The position numbers and the translations under genes were made by a program. Shown here one piece after another: positions 52,398-60,737 of a stretch of DNA of 64,000 bases (positions within the stretch are counted from its first letter, which is position 1; every line of letters begins with the position of its first letter). The notes under the pieces were generated by a model that did not search any database, was not told where the DNA came from, and saw only the letters and a program-made list of their open reading frames with translations. The DNA comes from Acetobacteraceae bacterium (GTDB lineage Bacteria > Pseudomonadota > Alphaproteobacteria > Acetobacterales > Acetobacteraceae). The stretch lies in the NCBI GenBank assembly GCA_031291725.1, contig JARLIM010000021.1, positions 186,001 to 250,000 of the forward strand. The letters are read 5' to 3'.

Positions 52398-53210
52398 GTG
52401 GACGACAACGCTGCCACAGCCATCGATCTGCCGGGATTGCCCGACAGTCTGCAGGCGTCTCGCGTGGACAATATCGCCATTCTGCGCCTGACCCGGCCGG
52501 GGAAGCGCAACGCCATCGACAACGCGATGATCGCGGGCATCGATCTGTTCTTCTCCACCCTGCCGCATGACATCCGCGCCGTGGTGATCCATGGCGAGGG
52601 CGATCATTTCTGCGCAGGCTTGGATCTGTCCAGCCTGACCGAGACCGACGCCTATGAGGCCGTGCTGCATTCGCGGGCATGGCATCGGGCGTTTGCCAAG
52701 ATTGAAAAGGCCGAGATGCCGGTGATCGCCGTGCTGCATGGTGCAACCGTCGGCGGCGGGCTGGAACTGGCGGCGGCTGCGCATATTCGCGTCGCCGAGC
52801 GCAGCACGTTCTACGCCCTGCCAGAAGGTCAGCGCGGCATTTTCGTCGGCGGTGGCGCCTCGGTGCGGGTGCCCAAGCTGGTCACCCTTGCCCGCACGAT
52901 GGACATGATGCTCACCGGGCGAACCTATGGCGCGCAAGAGGGTGTCACCCTCGGCTTCTCGCAATACCTCGCCGAGAACGGTGCGGGTTTTGCGCACGCG
53001 ATGGAATTGGCGCGCAAGATCGCCAGCCACGCGCCTTTGTCCAATTTCTCCGTTTTGCACGCCATGCCGCGCATTGCGGAAAGCCAGGATGAGGCAGGCT
53101 TCTTTATCGAAAGCCTGATGTCCGCCGTGGCCTCCTCCGACAAGGACGCCAAAGGCCGGTTGCGGGCGTTTCTGGAAAAGCGGGCCCCGAAAGTGACCCA
53201 TAGCGGCTGA
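52398..53210 (+). CDS. Enoyl-CoA hydratase/isomerase (crotonase) family protein
   Basis: A 270-residue crotonase-fold protein. Seen: NIAILRLTRPGKRNAIDNAMI, the oxyanion segments HGEGDHFCAGLDL and HGATVGGGLELAAAAHIRVAE, and LPEGQRGIFVGGGASVRVPKLV with a Glu at a usual catalytic position. It is followed at once by a feruloyl-CoA synthase-like gene, so it may hydrate the CoA thioester of a hydroxycinnamate. It does not show the distinct N-terminus of known hydroxycinnamoyl-CoA hydratase-lyases (Ech/FerB), so whether the chain is cut by retro-aldol cleavage or by beta-oxidation is open. GTG start with GGAGG upstream. Confidence 0.88.
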   Translation: MDDNAATAIDLPGLPDSLQASRVDNIAILRLTRPGKRNAIDNAMIAGIDLFFSTLPHDIRAVVIHGEGDHFCAGLDLSSLTETDAYEAVLHSRAWHRAFAKIEKAEMPVIAVLHGATVGGGLELAAAAHIRVAERSTFYALPEGQRGIFVGGGASVRVPKLVTLARTMDMMLTGRTYGAQEGVTLGFSQYLAENGAGFAHAMELARKIASHAPLSNFSVLHAMPRIAESQDEAGFFIESLMSAVASSDKDAKGRLRAFLEKRAPKVTHSG

Positions 53211-53241
53211 ACCGCCACACGCGCGGGAGGAAACATAAGCA

Positions 53242-55041
53242 ATGAAAACCAGACCAGTCCGCCTCGGCCGACACACGCCGCGCTTTGCCTATCGCCCCGA
53301 TGGCAGCATCATCGTCGATAGCCCCGATCCGCTCGGCAGCTTCCCGCGCGCGATCACCGAGCGGCTGGAGCATTGGGCACTCGTCGCCCCGGATCGCGTC
53401 TTCCTCGCCGAGCGCGACGCTGCCCGAAATTGGCGGCGTGTGACCTATGCCGAGGCTTTCGCCCTGGTGCGCGCCATCGGCCAAGGTCTGCTCGATCGCG
53501 GCCTGTCCGCCGAGCGGCCGGTGATGATCCTGTCGGGCAATGACATCAATCACGCCCTGCTCGGTCTGGCGGCGATGCATGTGGGCATACCCTATGCGCC
53601 GATCTCAGTGCCCTATTCCACCGTTGCCACCGATTTCGCCCGCCTGCGCCACATCTTCGCCAAGCTGACGCCGGGCCTGGTGTTCGCCGCCGCCGCCAGC
53701 CCGTTCGCCCGCGCCATCGAGGCGGTGGTGCCACGTTCGGTGGAGATCGTGCTGACTTCAGGCGAGTTGACCGACCGCGCCCATACCGGCTTCGACGATC
53801 TTGCCGCCACCCGCGCCACCCCCGCCGTCGATCAGGCGCATGCGCGGATCGGGGCTGCGACGATTGCGAAATTCCTGTTCACCTCCGGCTCCACCGGACT
53901 GCCGAAAGGCGTGATCAACACCCAGCGCATGCTGTGCTCGAACCAGCAGATGATCCTCGAATCGCTGCGCTTCATGGAGGACACGCCGCCGGTGATCGTC
54001 GATTGGCTGCCGTGGAACCACACCTTCGGCGGCAACCACAATGTCGGCCTCGTCGTCTATAATGGCGGCTCGCTCTACATCGATGACGGCGCACCCACGC
54101 CCACCGGCATCGCCCGCACGGTGGAAAACCTGCGCGACATTGCCCCCACGGTCTATTTCAACGTGCCGAAAGGCTATGAGGAACTTGTCGCCCATCTGCG
54201 TCGCGATGCCGATTTCGCGCGGCATTTCTTCTCGCGGCTGGAGCTGATGTTCTATGCCGGGGCCAGTCTGGCGCAACATGTGTGGGACGAACTCAACACC
54301 ATCGCCTTGGCATTGACCGGCGAGCGTGTGGTGATGATCACCGGCCTGGGTTCCACCGAAACCGCCCCCTATGCGCTCGCCTGTCGCTCCGATGTGACGG
54401 GTTCGGGCATTGTCGGCCTACCGGTGCCGGGGGTGGAGATGAAGCTGGTGCCCAATCAGGGCAAGCTCGAAGCCCGCGTGCGCGGCCCCAACATCACGCC
54501 GGGCTATTGGCGCGAGCCGGGGCTGACGGCGGCGGCCTTCGATGAGGAGCAGTTTTACCAACTCGGCGACGCGCTGGCCTTCGTCGATGCGGCCGCCCCC
54601 GATAAAGGCTTCCGTTTCGATGGCCGCGTGTCGGAGGATTTCAAACTCGCCACCGGCACCTGGGTCAGCGTGGGGCCGCTGCGGGCTCGGGTGGTGGCCG
54701 GTCTTGCCCCTTATGTGCGCGATGTGGTGGTGGCAGGCGCGGATCGCGATTACGTGGCGGTGATCATCGTGCCGGACCCGGCGGCATGCGCGGGGCTGGA
54801 CGATGCGGCGTTGCGGGCCGCGATCCATCCCCTGCTGGCCGATCTGGCATCCCAGGCGGCGGGGAGTTCGAACCGGGTGATGCGGGCGGTGCTGCTCGAC
54901 GCGCCGTTGTCGCTCGATGCGGGCGAGGTGACGGATAAGGGCTCGCTCAATCAACGCGCCGTGCTCGCCGCCCGCACAACGCTGGTGGAGGCACTCTACG
55001 CCCCCGCCCCCGCCCCCTCCGCCGACATCATCGCCCTCTGA
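53242..55041 (+). CDS. fcs: Feruloyl-CoA synthase-like acyl-CoA ligase
   Basis: A 599-residue ANL-family ligase: hydroxycinnamate (ferulate, p-coumarate) + CoA + ATP to acyl-CoA, AMP and PPi. Seen: the ATP loop [12 protein letters not shown] at residues 212-223, [20 protein letters not shown]-like adenylate region ([15 protein letters not shown]), [10 protein letters not shown], and the C-terminal hinge [26 protein letters not shown]. The [14 protein letters not shown] block and the [18 protein letters not shown] block are, in my recollection, typical of feruloyl-CoA synthases rather than fatty acyl ligases. It lies 31 bp after the crotonase with its own GGGAGGA site. Substrate is inferred from family and context. 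Confidence 0.88.
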   Translation: MKTRPVRLGRHTPRFAYRPDGSIIVDSPDPLGSFPRAITERLEHWALVAPDRVFLAERDAARNWRRVTYAEAFALVRAIGQGLLDRGLSAERPVMILSGNDINHALLGLAAMHVGIPYAPISVPYSTVATDFARLRHIFAKLTPGLVFAAAASPFARAIEAVVPRSVEIVLTSGELTDRAHTGFDDLAATRATPAVDQAHARIGAATIAKFLFTSGSTGLPKGVINTQRMLCSNQQMILESLRFMEDTPPVIVDWLPWNHTFGGNHNVGLVVYNGGSLYIDDGAPTPTGIARTVENLRDIAPTVYFNVPKGYEELVAHLRRDADFARHFFSRLELMFYAGASLAQHVWDELNTIALALTGERVVMITGLGSTETAPYALACRSDVTGSGIVGLPVPGVEMKLVPNQGKLEARVRGPNITPGYWREPGLTAAAFDEEQFYQLGDALAFVDAAAPDKGFRFDGRVSEDFKLATGTWVSVGPLRARVVAGLAPYVRDVVVAGADRDYVAVIIVPDPAACAGLDDAALRAAIHPLLADLASQAAGSSNRVMRAVLLDAPLSLDAGEVTDKGSLNQRAVLAARTTLVEALYAPAPAPSADIIAL

Positions 55042-55058
55042 GGCAGAAAGGACGCATC

Positions 55059-55820
55059 ATGCATTACGCAGGACATGCCGCCATCGTCACCGGCGGGGCT
55101 TCGGGATTGGGCCTCGCCACCGCGCAGGCCCTGGCCGCTCTTGGCTGCAAGGTCACGCTGCTCGACCGCAATGAAGAGGCAGCAATGGCAAGGGCTTGCG
55201 AACTCAATGGCCTGGGCATCGGCTGCGACGTGGCCGATGCGGCGGGCGTGGAAGCGGCCGTGGCGCAGGCACGCTCGGCACATGGCCCGGCACGGGTGCT
55301 GGTCAATTGCGCGGGCATCGGGGTCGCCGGCCGCGTGGTCGGGCGCGATGGGCCGCAACCGCTGGCCGATTTCGAGCGCGTGATCCGCGTCAATCTGATC
55401 GGCACCTTCAACGTCCTGCGCGTGGCCGCCGCCGACATGGTCGGGCTGGAGGCGTTGCCGAGTGGCGAGCGCGGCGTGATCGTCAACACCGCCTCCTGTG
55501 CGGCCTTCGACGGCCAGATCGGTCAGGCGGCCTATGCCGCATCCAAGGGTGGCGTTGCCGCGATGACCTTGCCGATCGCGCGCGAACTCGCCCGCTTCGG
55601 CGTGCGCGTTGCAACCATCGCGCCCGGCCTGTTCCAGACGCCCCTGCTCGCCAATCTGCCGCAGGACGCCCAGGACAGCCTGGGCGCTGCCATCCCGTTT
55701 CCCTCCCGCCTGGGCAAGCCGGAGGAATTTGCCGATCTCGCCGTGCACATCATCGCCAACCCGTATCTGAACGGCGAGACGATCCGCCTCGACGGCGCCC
55801 TTCGCATGGCGCCGAAATAG
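55059..55820 (+). CDS. SDR family 3-hydroxyacyl-CoA dehydrogenase (HSD17B10-like)
   Basis: A 253-residue SDR. Seen: [80 protein letters not shown], a Ser in [25 protein letters not shown], and [16 protein letters not shown]. The IAPGLFxTPLL and YAASKGGV blocks are typical of type-2 3-hydroxyacyl-CoA dehydrogenases such as HSD17B10. Third gene of the operon, 17 bp after the CoA ligase. With the crotonase it could oxidise a 3-hydroxy-3-phenylpropionyl-CoA, giving a beta-oxidation route; a thiolase is absent. Confidence 0.87.
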   Translation: MHYAGHAAIVTGGASGLGLATAQALAALGCKVTLLDRNEEAAMARACELNGLGIGCDVADAAGVEAAVAQARSAHGPARVLVNCAGIGVAGRVVGRDGPQPLADFERVIRVNLIGTFNVLRVAAADMVGLEALPSGERGVIVNTASCAAFDGQIGQAAYAASKGGVAAMTLPIARELARFGVRVATIAPGLFQTPLLANLPQDAQDSLGAAIPFPSRLGKPEEFADLAVHIIANPYLNGETIRLDGALRMAPK

Positions 55821-55854
55821 CCGACGACCACGCAACACCAGGGAGGATAAAACA

Positions 55855-57063
55855 ATGAAAAAACTATTGCTCGCCGCCATCGCCTTGCCATTGCTCGCCA
55901 CCGCCGCCTTCGCGCAGGCGCCGATCCGTATTGGCGTGCTGAACGACCTTTCCAGCGTCTATGCCGATTATCAGGGCATCGGCTCGGTGATCGCCGCCCA
56001 GATGGCCGCTGACGATGTCGGCCCGGTGGCCGGACACAAGGTGGAAATTCTGAGTGCGGACCATCAGAACAAGCCCGATGTCGGCTTGGCGATCAGCCGC
56101 AAATGGTTCGACACGGACGGTGTGGCGGTGGTGATGGACGTGCCGAACTCCGCCATCGCCCTGGCGGTGAGCGATCTGGCGCGTGACAAGAACCGGATGT
56201 TCATCGGCTCGGGTGCCGCCATCGATCTGCTCACGGGTGCCAAATGCACCCCCAACACCATCCATTGGACCTACGACACCTGGGAAGCCGGCCACGCTTT
56301 GGCCAATGCCGTGGTGGCCGGCGGTGGCAAGAAATGGTACTACCTCACCGCCGATTATGCCTTTGGCGACGTGTTGCAGGCGCGGATGAGCGAAGAAGTG
56401 GTGGCCGATGGCGGCACCAATGTCGGGGCGGCACGCCATCCGTTGGGAGCGTCGGATTTCTCCTCGCAGCTGGTCTCGGCACAGAACTCCGGAGCGGACG
56501 TGCTGGGTCTGGCCAATGCGGGCGGGGACAGCGTGAATGCGATCAAACAGGCGAAGGAATTCGGTCTGACGCCGAAGATGAAAATCGCCGGTCCGCTGAT
56601 CAACATCAACCACATCGACGCGCTTGGCTTGGCCGAAACACAGGGCGTGATGGGGGCGACGCCGTATTATTGGGATCTCAACGACGGCACCCGCGCCTTC
56701 GCCAAGCGATTTGCCGAGCGTCATCCGCGTCATATGTATCCCAACGACATGCAGGCAGGCATGTATTCCGCCGTGCTGCACTTCCTCAAGGCCGCAAAAC
56801 AGCTGAACGGCGAGGTGCTGGATGGGGCGAAAATGGTGGCCGCGATGAAGGCGATTCCCACCGATGACCCAATCTTCGGCAAAGGCTCCATCCGCGCCGA
56901 TGGCCGCAAGATCCATCCGGTCTATCTGATCGAGACCAAGACCGAGGCGGACTCGAAATCGCATTGGGACATGTTCAAGATCATGGCCACCATCCCTGCG
57001 GACAAGGCTTTCCGCCCGATGAGCGAAGGCAAGTGCCCATTGGTATCATCCGCCAAGCCGTAA
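55855..57063 (+). CDS. Periplasmic substrate-binding protein, ABC transporter (LivK/aromatic type)
   Basis: A 402-residue protein with a Sec signal (MKKLLLAAIALPLLATAAFAQA). The mature protein is a type I periplasmic binding fold: IRIGVLNDLSSVYADYQGIGSVIAAQMAADDVG, VPNSAIALAVSDLARDKNRMFIGSGAAIDLLTGAKCTPNTIHWTYDTW, FGDVLQARMSEEVVADGG, GLANAGGDSVNAIKQAKEFG. Such proteins bind branched-chain amino acids or aromatic acids; the operon context suggests a hydroxycinnamate or other lignin-derived acid. No permease or ATPase genes follow, so partners are elsewhere. It ends before a rho-independent terminator. Confidence 0.87.
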   Translation: MKKLLLAAIALPLLATAAFAQAPIRIGVLNDLSSVYADYQGIGSVIAAQMAADDVGPVAGHKVEILSADHQNKPDVGLAISRKWFDTDGVAVVMDVPNSAIALAVSDLARDKNRMFIGSGAAIDLLTGAKCTPNTIHWTYDTWEAGHALANAVVAGGGKKWYYLTADYAFGDVLQARMSEEVVADGGTNVGAARHPLGASDFSSQLVSAQNSGADVLGLANAGGDSVNAIKQAKEFGLTPKMKIAGPLININHIDALGLAETQGVMGATPYYWDLNDGTRAFAKRFAERHPRHMYPNDMQAGMYSAVLHFLKAAKQLNGEVLDGAKMVAAMKAIPTDDPIFGKGSIRADGRKIHPVYLIETKTEADSKSHWDMFKIMATIPADKAFRPMSEGKCPLVSSAKP

Positions 57064-57092
57064 TTTTCCAACTACATTTCAATGCATTAAAA

Positions 57093-57122
57093 GCCAGACG
57101 ATCATATCGTCCGGCTTTTTTT
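57093..57122 (+). terminator. Rho-independent terminator of the hydroxycinnamate operon
   Basis: GCC-A-GACGAT pairs with ATCGTC-C-GGC around a short loop (one A/C mismatch), followed by seven T residues, 29 bp after the binding-protein stop. Confidence 0.85.
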
Positions 57123-57271
57123 GTTTATAAATCAACACAAACACCTGACGTGCGTAACCCTCACGGGAGTGTGCATGATGAAATTCGTCGCGATTGTTTT
57201 ATATCAAATGATCTGACACCAAAAAACGATAGACGGGCGATATAGGATGAACACCGTAGGGGAAACGTATA

Positions 57272-58663
57272 ATGCGAATGAGCGGATATCGGGTCGGCAT
57301 TTTGCCATTATCCCTGGTCGCAGCGATGGCGATAGCTGTCAAACCCGCTGAGGCGATTCCGGCGTTTGCCCAGCAAACCGGCCAGCCTTGCACCGCCTGC
57401 CATGTTGGCGCTTACGGACCGCAACTCACCCCAACCGGGCGCGCATTCAAGATCGGCGGCTACACGCAAGGCGGCGGTGATGGCTGGACGGCAAGCATGC
57501 CGCTGTCGGTGATGGCCGTCACCAGCCTCACCCATCTCAATACAGGCTATCCAACCGGTGGAGCGCCGCAGGATTTCGGCACCAATAACAATCCCTCGAT
57601 TGACCAAGCCAATGTCTTCATCGGTGGCGGTCTGAGTGATCACACCGGCGGATTGATGCAGATCACGTGGCAGAATATCGGCACCAGCTACGATAACTTC
57701 CACCTCGACAACACCGATCTGCGTCCTTACGTGACCACGTTCAGCGTCGGCGGCAAGGATCTGGTGGTCGGCACCACGTTGAACAACACGCCGACGGTGC
57801 AAGACCCCTACAACACGACGTTCGCCTGGGGTTATCCCTACGTTTCGCCCAATTCCAATTTGGCCCCGGCTCCGGCAGCGAACGTGATGCTGGCAGGCGC
57901 GTTGGCCGGCAACTCGATCGGTTACACCGCCTACGCCCAGTACGACGGCAAGCTCTATCTCGAAGCGGGCGCTTACAGCACCCCCGGTCGTTGGACGCTC
58001 GCACGGCTCGGCAACCCCGACTCCTTCGGCAGCATCTCTGGCGCGGCCCCCTATCTGCGCGGTGCCTATGAATGGCAGTGGGGCACCAATGCGGCCCATG
58101 TCGGTGCGATGTTCATGCAAGCCGACATCAATCCGTCAACCGGGCTGGCATACCAGACCTCCAGTGCCACCGGCAGGAACCGCTATGCCGATTATGCCGC
58201 TGATGCGGCCTATCAGTTCCTCGGAGACGGCACGCATATCGTCACCGTTCAGGGAATCTACACCTACGAAACGCAGAACATCGCCGCGGGCAATGCGATG
58301 AGCGGCGTTACGTCGAAATACACACTGAACCAAATCAGGGCAAATACGTCCTATTGGTACAAAAACACCTACGGCGCCACGCTCGGCTGGCAGAAGACGT
58401 GGGGTCCGGTGAACCCTGATCTCTACGGGGCCGCGGGGGGCAGCGCCAATAATCGGCCAGACAGCAACGCCTTCATCGCCGAGGCGGACTGGGTGCCGTT
58501 CGGCAAGGACGACAGCCGTTGGGCGCCGTTTGCGAACCTGAAATTGGGCGTTCAATACACTGCCTATACCCAGTTCAACGGCGGCAACAAAAACTATGAT
58601 GGCAACGGGCACAACGCCAGCGACAACAATACGTTGATGCTGTTCGCCTGGATGATCTTCTGA
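57272..58663 (+). CDS. Outer-membrane fused monoheme cytochrome-porin (Cyc2-like)
   Basis: A 463-residue secreted protein. Signal about 1-28, then IPAFAQQTGQPCTACHVGAYGPQLTPTGRAFKIGGY: one heme site C40-x2-C43-H44 embedded in the A-x-P-x-FA-x-x-TG...C-x-x-CH...L-T-x-x-G-R-x-FK-x-x-GY pattern I associate with the Cyc2 family of fused cytochrome-porins. From about residue 70 on the sequence is beta-barrel-like: alternating aromatic/polar strands rich in Gly, Asn, Tyr, and it ends in Phe (FAWMIF), a barrel-insertion signature. Length fits Cyc2 (about 400-490). Known Cyc2 proteins oxidise Fe(II) at the cell surface; here the electron donor is unknown. First gene of a five-gene group; AGGGGA lies 8 nt before ATG 57272. 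Confidence 0.82.
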   Translation: MRMSGYRVGILPLSLVAAMAIAVKPAEAIPAFAQQTGQPCTACHVGAYGPQLTPTGRAFKIGGYTQGGGDGWTASMPLSVMAVTSLTHLNTGYPTGGAPQDFGTNNNPSIDQANVFIGGGLSDHTGGLMQITWQNIGTSYDNFHLDNTDLRPYVTTFSVGGKDLVVGTTLNNTPTVQDPYNTTFAWGYPYVSPNSNLAPAPAANVMLAGALAGNSIGYTAYAQYDGKLYLEAGAYSTPGRWTLARLGNPDSFGSISGAAPYLRGAYEWQWGTNAAHVGAMFMQADINPSTGLAYQTSSATGRNRYADYAADAAYQFLGDGTHIVTVQGIYTYETQNIAAGNAMSGVTSKYTLNQIRANTSYWYKNTYGATLGWQKTWGPVNPDLYGAAGGSANNRPDSNAFIAEADWVPFGKDDSRWAPFANLKLGVQYTAYTQFNGGNKNYDGNGHNASDNNTLMLFAWMIF

Positions 58664-58670
58664 GCAGAGC

Positions 58671-58692
58671 GACGGGTGCGAGAGCGCCCGTC
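58671..58692 (+). promoter_or_regulatory. Stable hairpin with GAGA loop after the cytochrome-porin gene
   Basis: GACGGGTGC (58671-58679) pairs with GCGCCCGTC (58684-58692, one G-U) around a GAGA tetraloop, followed by TTTC. It is 7 bp after the stop codon; the short U-tract suggests attenuation or mRNA 3' end protection, giving a higher dose of the porin than of downstream genes. Confidence 0.6.
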
Positions 58693-58733
58693 TTTCGCTT
58701 GGCACCGACCGTTTCATATTTGGAGGGTACGTC

Positions 58734-59288
58734 ATGAACCGACGCTCAACGAAGTTTCTCGTCCTGGCCGGCCTCACCACCGCCGCATTGTTCACCCCGC
58801 AGGGCGGGGCTCGGGCACAGACCCCATCGACCGTTCATCCCATGCCGCAATCGCTGATCAACGAACACGCGGAGGATTTCGAAAAACTCGAAATCCTGTC
58901 CAAGCGGCCCGGCAAGGTCGGCGAGATCGCCCGCAAGGCGGTTGCTCTGTTCAAGCGGCATGAAGCCACCGAAAAAGACTACATCATGCCACCTTTGACC
59001 CTGCTGCCCAGCCTGGCAGACGGTCAGGTGACACCTGACATGGCCTGGGCGATTGCGATGACGGATAAGGTCAGGGCGAACCGGGAGCTGATCTTTCAGC
59101 AGCACACCGAAATGACCGACATTCTCAGTGAGCTGGTCGTGGCGGCCGAGGCGGCGCATGACCAAGATGCCAAGGAATTCGCCGAGGCGGCGGCGGGAGA
59201 CTCCCTCAATGACGTGGAGATCCTGGAGCCGATGGTACTGGTGCTCGGCGATTATCTGAAGATGAAACTGGCAGCTTTGCCGAAATAA
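58734..59288 (+). CDS. Secreted hemerythrin-like four-helix protein
   Basis: A 184-residue protein with a signal peptide (residues 1 to about 29, RAQ at the end). The mature part is nearly all-helical: SLINEHAEDFEKLEILS (His45), ALFKRHEATEKDYIMPPLTLLP (His76, Glu80), IFQQHTEMTDILSELV (His124), and DSLNDVEILEPMVLVLGDYLKMKL. The pattern His...His-x3-Glu-x6-PPL...His is that of hemerythrin/HHE di-iron proteins. In the fourth helix the expected His and Glu positions appear to be Asp156 and Asp160, so the metal centre may be modified or incomplete. Role (iron, oxygen or NO sensing/binding in the periplasm) is inferred. GGAGG precedes the start. Confidence 0.65.
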   Translation: MNRRSTKFLVLAGLTTAALFTPQGGARAQTPSTVHPMPQSLINEHAEDFEKLEILSKRPGKVGEIARKAVALFKRHEATEKDYIMPPLTLLPSLADGQVTPDMAWAIAMTDKVRANRELIFQQHTEMTDILSELVVAAEAAHDQDAKEFAEAAAGDSLNDVEILEPMVLVLGDYLKMKLAALPK

Positions 59289-59336
59289 TCCATACGCATT
59301 CACGTTCACAGACAATCCGCGATGAGGAGATTTCTC

Positions 59337-59729
59337 ATGAATGAACGCACATTGCGCTCGATGCTTTCGGTGTTCCTGATGTCCGGCGCATTGGCTGCCG
59401 CTTTCGCTGCCCCCGCCCTGGCCGGTGACGCCAGCGCCGGGCAGTCGGTGTTTAAATCAGTCTGTTCGATGTGCCATTCCAATCAGCCTGGGCAGAACAA
59501 GATCGGGCCGTCGCTGTTCGGCGTGGTCGGGCGCAAGACCGGCTCAGCCGAGGGCTACACGTATTCGCCGGCCAATCAGGGGGCCAATCTGACCTGGGAC
59601 GAAGCGACGCTGGACAAATACCTCATCGCGCCACGGACGGTGATTCCCGGCACCAAAATGACCTATGGCGGCATGAAGGATGATGAGAAGCGCGGCAATT
59701 TGATCGCCTATCTGGCGACGCTGAAGTAA
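59337..59729 (+). CDS. Periplasmic class I cytochrome c
   Basis: A 130-residue secreted monoheme cytochrome. Signal about 1-29 (LMSGALAAAFAAPALA), heme site C43-S-M-C46-H47 (VFKSVCSMCHSNQPGQNKIGPSLFGVVGRKTGS, a form found in mitochondrial-type cytochrome c), and axial Met108 in VIPGTKMTYGGMKDDEKRGNLIAYLATLK. Start ATG 59337 has AGGAG 7 nt before it; the ATG at 59322 overlaps that site. Located between the hemerythrin-like and membrane genes, it is the obvious soluble carrier between the outer-membrane cytochrome and the inner membrane. Confidence 0.92.
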   Translation: MNERTLRSMLSVFLMSGALAAAFAAPALAGDASAGQSVFKSVCSMCHSNQPGQNKIGPSLFGVVGRKTGSAEGYTYSPANQGANLTWDEATLDKYLIAPRTVIPGTKMTYGGMKDDEKRGNLIAYLATLK

Positions 59730-59759
59730 AATCGCCAGGTCAGCAGGAAGACACGCACA

Positions 59760-60326
59760 ATGGAGATCTCGCTTCGCGACCTCGTCACAGTCTTGCACGG
59801 TATGGGCTTTGGCACGTTGTTTATGATGGCATTCTCGGGTGCCATCGGGGTGATTTATGTCACCGCCTTCGTCGGCGTGCAGCCCATCGCCCAGCGCGCC
59901 ACCACGCTGATGTTCCGCTTCTACCTCGTCAGCATGGTGGTGCTGTCCTGGCTGACCGTGCTGTCGGGCACGTACCTGATCTACCCTTGGTATCGTGCCA
60001 AGCCACCGGCAGGGACCACCGATCTGTCGCTCTATCCGCGCTCCTTGCTGCTATCCAGCCCAAGGACCAGCGGGTGGCATGATCTCGGCATGGAGTGGAA
60101 AGAGCACATCGCTTGGTTCACGCCGATCGCGATGACGATGGTGGCGTACGTCTTCATCAAATACGGCCCGCAGATCGCCTTGCATCGGCAGTTGCGCAAC
60201 GCGGTGCTGGGCTTCACGGCTGCCGCGTTCTTCGCCACGGCTGTCGCCGGCGGCGTTGGTGCATTCCTGAACAAGAACGCACCCGTGCGCGGCGGTGCGC
60301 AGATCATTTTGTATCGGGGTGAATAA
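59760..60326 (+). CDS. Four-helix inner-membrane protein, candidate heme b/quinone-interacting subunit
   Basis: A 188-residue protein with four hydrophobic segments: about 8-38, 54-77, 116-135 and 147-170. Conserved-looking polar residues sit at membrane edges: His13 (VLHGMGFG), the block GTYLIYPWYRAKPP after TM2, then SGWHDLGMEWKEHIAWFTPI with His107 and His116, and His142. His13 and His116 are placed such that a b-type heme between helices is possible. I do not assign a family name. No signal peptide; the N-terminus is short and likely cytoplasmic. It follows the cytochrome c gene by 30 bp and precedes a small membrane gene by 1 bp. Confidence 0.7.
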   Translation: MEISLRDLVTVLHGMGFGTLFMMAFSGAIGVIYVTAFVGVQPIAQRATTLMFRFYLVSMVVLSWLTVLSGTYLIYPWYRAKPPAGTTDLSLYPRSLLLSSPRTSGWHDLGMEWKEHIAWFTPIAMTMVAYVFIKYGPQIALHRQLRNAVLGFTAAAFFATAVAGGVGAFLNKNAPVRGGAQIILYRGE

Positions 60327-60327
60327 C

Positions 60328-60681
60328 ATGGCCACCACACCGAACTTCCACAACGAAACCCTGCGACGACCCAACGGTTCCGGGGCCGCCGCGATTCTGG
60401 CCGCCGGAATTGGCGCAGGCGTGCTGGGCATTCTTGCCTTGGCTTCCGATGCGATCCCTGCGGTGAACCACGTCTTCCAATTCGCTCCTGCCAGCGGAGA
60501 CCTCTCCGGGGTGACGACGACCTCGGTGATTATCTGGCTGCTGGTCTGGTTCGGCCTGTCCCGCCATTGGCGTGGCCGTGACGTCAATCTGCTGCCGATC
60601 AATCTGGCAGCCCTGGCGCTGCTGGCAGCGGGGCTTCTGCTGACATTTCCTCCCTTCATGGATCTGTTGGAAGGCAAATAG
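60328..60681 (+). CDS. Small three-helix membrane protein
   Basis: A 117-residue protein with three hydrophobic segments (GAAAILAAGIGAGVLGILAL about 19-38; TTSVIIWLLVWFGL about 64-78; NLAALALLAAGLLLTFPPF about 92-110) and the charged WFGLSRHWRGRDVNLLPIN between TM2 and TM3. A histidine-rich N-terminus (NFHNET) and the FPPFMDLL end are notable. Function unknown; tight linkage to the preceding membrane gene (1 bp) suggests the two form one membrane subcomplex. A palindrome at 60701-60725 closes the cluster. Confidence 0.7.
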   Translation: MATTPNFHNETLRRPNGSGAAAILAAGIGAGVLGILALASDAIPAVNHVFQFAPASGDLSGVTTTSVIIWLLVWFGLSRHWRGRDVNLLPINLAALALLAAGLLLTFPPFMDLLEGK

Positions 60682-60700
60682 GATACGCAGACGCGGGAGT

Positions 60701-60725
60701 GTAGGGCGGGTGCACCCCGCCCTAC
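60701..60725. repeat. GTAGGGCGGG palindrome between convergent genes
   Basis: GTAGGGCGGG (60701-60710) and CCCGCCCTAC (60716-60725) form a perfect 10-bp stem with a 5-nt TGCAC loop. It lies between the last electron-transfer gene and the convergent ABC permease and can end both transcripts. It shares its GTAGGGCGG core with the 84-bp palindrome at 27687. Confidence 0.8.
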
Positions 60726-60737
60726 AGCCAACCTCGA

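Noticed and set aside
52398-53210. Naming the crotonase as hydroxycinnamoyl-CoA hydratase-lyase (ech)
   Set aside because: The N-terminal and active-site regions do not match what I know of Ech/FerB closely enough; left as crotonase family.
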